Assembly (NCBI GenBank): GCA_018242485.1 | Contig: JAFEBV010000013.1 | Coordinates: 1-64,000, forward strand | Reading direction: 5' to 3' | Source: Pseudomonadota bacterium | Lineage (GTDB): Bacteria > Pseudomonadota > Gammaproteobacteria > Xanthomonadales > Xanthomonadaceae | Length of the DNA: 64,000 nt | In this document: positions 62,034 to 64,000 of the stretch, piece by piece | Numbering within the stretch: position 1 is the stretch's first letter | Layout: each line of letters opens with the position of its first letter | Made by a program: the position numbers and the translations under genes | Notes under the pieces: generated by a model | What the model saw: only the letters and a program-made list of their open reading frames with translations | Database searches by the model: none | What the model was told of the DNA's origin: nothing

Positions 62034-62753
62034 ATGCGAACGACGCGATTCATGGCGCTGATGCTGCTGGCGGCGCTGTGGTTGAGCTTGACCGGTTGCA
62101 TGAGCGGGCCGGCGCTGGTAAGGAGCAATCCCAACCTGCTCGTCCAGAATCAGGGCCTGCCGGTTCCGGATTTGAACAAGGATTTCGCTCCGACGGACGA
62201 TTACCGCATTGGTGTGCAAGATCTGCTGACGGTTACCGTCTTTGGCGTGACCGACTTGACCCAGGACGTACGCGTGGACGCCATGGGCAAGATCACTCTG
62301 CCGCTGATCGGCAGCGTGCAGGCGGGTGGGCGCACGCCTCTGGAACTGTCGGGCGACATCGCCGCGAAATTGACGAAGGGCTACCTGCAGAATCCGCAGG
62401 TGACCGTCTTCGTCAAGTCGTACGACAGCCAGCAGGTCACGGTGTCCGGCGTGGTGAAGAAGCCCGGCGTGTACCCCATGACCGGCCCTACCACGTTGCT
62501 GCAGGCGATCGCCAACGCGCAGGGGCTGGACGATCTGGCCGACCATCGCGGCGTGGTGGTCTTCCGCACGATCAAGGGCCAGCGCATGGCCGCGGTGTAC
62601 GACATCGATGCCATCGGACGTGGCGCGGTCGACGACCCCCCCCTGTACAGCCACGACATCGTCGTGGTCGCCCTTTCGAAATCGAAGGATCGCCTCAGAA
62701 CCTTCATCCAGACCGCGCCATCGCTGGGATTGTTCCGGCTGATCTACCCTTGA
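62034..62753 (+). CDS. Polysaccharide export lipoprotein (Wza/OMA type)
   Basis: A 239-residue outer-membrane auxiliary protein. It has a lipoprotein signal (ALWLSLTGCM), a polysaccharide-export domain (YRIGVQDLLTVTVFGVTDLTQ, GKITLPLIGSVQAGGRTPLEL) and one SLBB-like domain (VTVSGVVKKPGVYPMTGPTTLLQAI). It is shorter than E. coli Wza, closer to Xanthomonas GumB. It forms the export channel for a polymer made by the enzymes downstream. Start ATG at 62034; a GTG at 62031 is the alternative. It lies 17 nt after the phosphatase. Confidence 0.92.
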   Translation: MRTTRFMALMLLAALWLSLTGCMSGPALVRSNPNLLVQNQGLPVPDLNKDFAPTDDYRIGVQDLLTVTVFGVTDLTQDVRVDAMGKITLPLIGSVQAGGRTPLELSGDIAAKLTKGYLQNPQVTVFVKSYDSQQVTVSGVVKKPGVYPMTGPTTLLQAIANAQGLDDLADHRGVVVFRTIKGQRMAAVYDIDAIGRGAVDDPPLYSHDIVVVALSKSKDRLRTFIQTAPSLGLFRLIYP

Positions 62754-62767
62754 GGAATTCCTAAGTC

Positions 62768-64000
62768 ATGCAGCAAGACCACCTGATCGGCGACGGCCGC
62801 GATCGCGACGCCAGTTTCCCGGCGCAGCCGCAGTTGGGCGCCTTGACACCTGCGATGGCCGGGTCGGATCGGCTGTTGCCGATCGTGCGCGAAGACGACG
62901 ACCGCAACTGGGATGCGGGCGAGATCGATCTTCGCCACCTCCTCGACGTATTGCTCAAACGCAAGTGGACCATCATCGCCACCTTCGGGATCGTGGTGTT
63001 GGCGGCCCTGCTGATCACCCTGTTGATGACGCCCATCTACCGTGCCAGCACGACGATCCAGATCGATCGCGACGCCATGCAGGTGATCCAGGTGCAGGGT
63101 GTGAACGACAACAACAACAACATCGCGGTCAACGACGACGCCTACTACAAGACCCAGTATCAGTTGCTGCAAAGCGTCGCCTTGGCGCGCCGGGTGTCGG
63201 CGAGCCTGCATCTGGCGGACGACCCCGACTACCAGCGGCTGGGCGACGCCTCGCCGGTCTTGCGCTTGTCGTCGATGCTTTCCCCGGCCGGGAAATCCGG
63301 GCGCAACGGGACGCAGTCCGACGCCAATTCCGAGGCGCTCGATCTGTTCATGCAGAAGAACCTGTCCGTCGATCCGGTGCGCGACACCCACCTGGTGACG
63401 ATCAATTTCGACAGCCCCAATCCGTCCCTGTCGGCGAAGATCGCGAATTCGTTCGCCAATACCTTCATCGCGGCCAACCTCGAGCACAGTTACAACTCGA
63501 CGGCGTACGCCCGGCAATACCTGGAAGGACGCCTCGCCGAGCTCAAGAAGAAACTGGCCGATTCCAAGCAGCACCTCATTACGCTGGCGACCACGCAGAA
63601 GCTGTTCCTCGACGCCACCGGCGCGCCCACGTTGAGCAACACCAACCTCGACGCCCTCACCCAGGCGCTGGTGGTGGCGCAGGATGCGCGTACCAAGGCC
63701 GAGGCGCGCTGGAAGTTCGCGCAGGCGCTGCCGGATGCCGCGCTGCCGGGTGACGAGGTGGTCAATTCCGCGATATTCAACCTGCGCCAGCAGCGCGCCA
63801 CGCTGGTGGCCGACTACCAGCTCAAGCTCAAGACGTTCAAGCCCGGTTACCCGCTGATGGAGGCGGAAAAGAGCCAGATCGACGCGCTGGACAAGCAGAT
63901 CACGTCGGAATACTCGGGCATCCGCTCGTCGATGCGCGCCGAATACGAGGCCGCGCTCGCGCACGAGAAGATGGCCAAGCAGCAACTGGAGGCCGAGAAG
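62768..64000 (+). CDS. Wzz/Wzc-type polysaccharide copolymerase, partial (cut by window end)
   Basis: The frame is open from the ATG at 62768 to the end of the window (411 codons, no stop). N-terminal cytoplasmic region, then IDLRHLLDVLLKRKWTIIAT leading into the first membrane helix (FGIVVLAALLITLLMTPIY), the Wzz signature YRASTTIQIDRDAMQVI, and a periplasmic coiled-coil region (YLEGRLAELKKKLADSKQHL). This is the layout of GumC and of the N-terminal half of Wzc-type tyrosine autokinases; whether a kinase domain follows is outside the window. It is the third gene of the operon, 14 nt after the export lipoprotein. Confidence 0.9.
   Translation, partial: MQQDHLIGDGRDRDASFPAQPQLGALTPAMAGSDRLLPIVREDDDRNWDAGEIDLRHLLDVLLKRKWTIIATFGIVVLAALLITLLMTPIYRASTTIQIDRDAMQVIQVQGVNDNNNNIAVNDDAYYKTQYQLLQSVALARRVSASLHLADDPDYQRLGDASPVLRLSSMLSPAGKSGRNGTQSDANSEALDLFMQKNLSVDPVRDTHLVTINFDSPNPSLSAKIANSFANTFIAANLEHSYNSTAYARQYLEGRLAELKKKLADSKQHLITLATTQKLFLDATGAPTLSNTNLDALTQALVVAQDARTKAEARWKFAQALPDAALPGDEVVNSAIFNLRQQRATLVADYQLKLKTFKPGYPLMEAEKSQIDALDKQITSEYSGIRSSMRAEYEAALAHEKMAKQQLEAEK

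Overview
The window is a high-GC chromosomal segment of a gammaproteobacterium of the Xanthomonadales (Lysobacterales) type. The best evidence is a largely intact rpf (DSF quorum-sensing) cluster embedded in housekeeping genes in the order known from Xanthomonas: carA-carB, greA, rpfE, recJ, prfB, lysS, rpfG, rpfC, rpfF, rpfB, acnA (rpfA). A member of the Rhodanobacteraceae or a neighbouring family is plausible; the species cannot be named from the sequence alone.

Layout. (1) 1-6.7 kb is accessory: a small secreted protein, a 1572-residue RHS protein with a low-GC variable tip, a small membrane-anchored candidate immunity gene, a multi-hairpin repeat, and a REP-associated transposase flanked by its repeats. 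(2) 6.7-9.9 kb, minus strand: mtnB, a class II aldolase and an APC amino-acid permease. (3) 10.1-23.9 kb: dapB, carA-carB (interrupted by a four-helix-bundle gene carried on a heptamer-repeat element), greA, rpfE, recJ, prfB (programmed frameshift) and lysS, with DUF3617, 2OG-dioxygenase and DUF2945 genes on the other strand. (4) 24.1-33.3 kb: rpfG-rpfC facing rpfF, then rpfB and acnA. (5) 33.5-38.1 kb: aidB-like acyl-CoA dehydrogenase, a membrane/TPR protein and a rhomboid protease. (6) 38.5-53.9 kb: complete 14-gene nuo operon (nuoA to nuoN) with several repeat elements between its genes. (7) 53.9-54.6 kb: a HigBA-type toxin-antitoxin pair. (8) 54.6-60.9 kb, all minus strand: a seven-gene cluster read here as a split borosin (backbone alpha-N-methylated RiPP) locus. 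It holds three small precursor-like genes, a SonM-like tetrapyrrole-methylase-fold methyltransferase, a GNAT acetyltransferase, and two paralogous TPR-membrane-GGDEF proteins. (9) 61.2-64 kb: start of an exopolysaccharide operon (CpsB-type phosphatase, Wza-type lipoprotein, Wzz/Wzc-type protein cut by the window end).

The most interesting parts are the borosin-type locus, whose precursor genes each precede a predicted c-di-GMP cyclase gene, and a family of inverted heptamer arrays (unit GAKTCMC) inserted at three points inside two essential operons while keeping translational coupling. All family assignments come from reading motifs and gene order; no database search was run.
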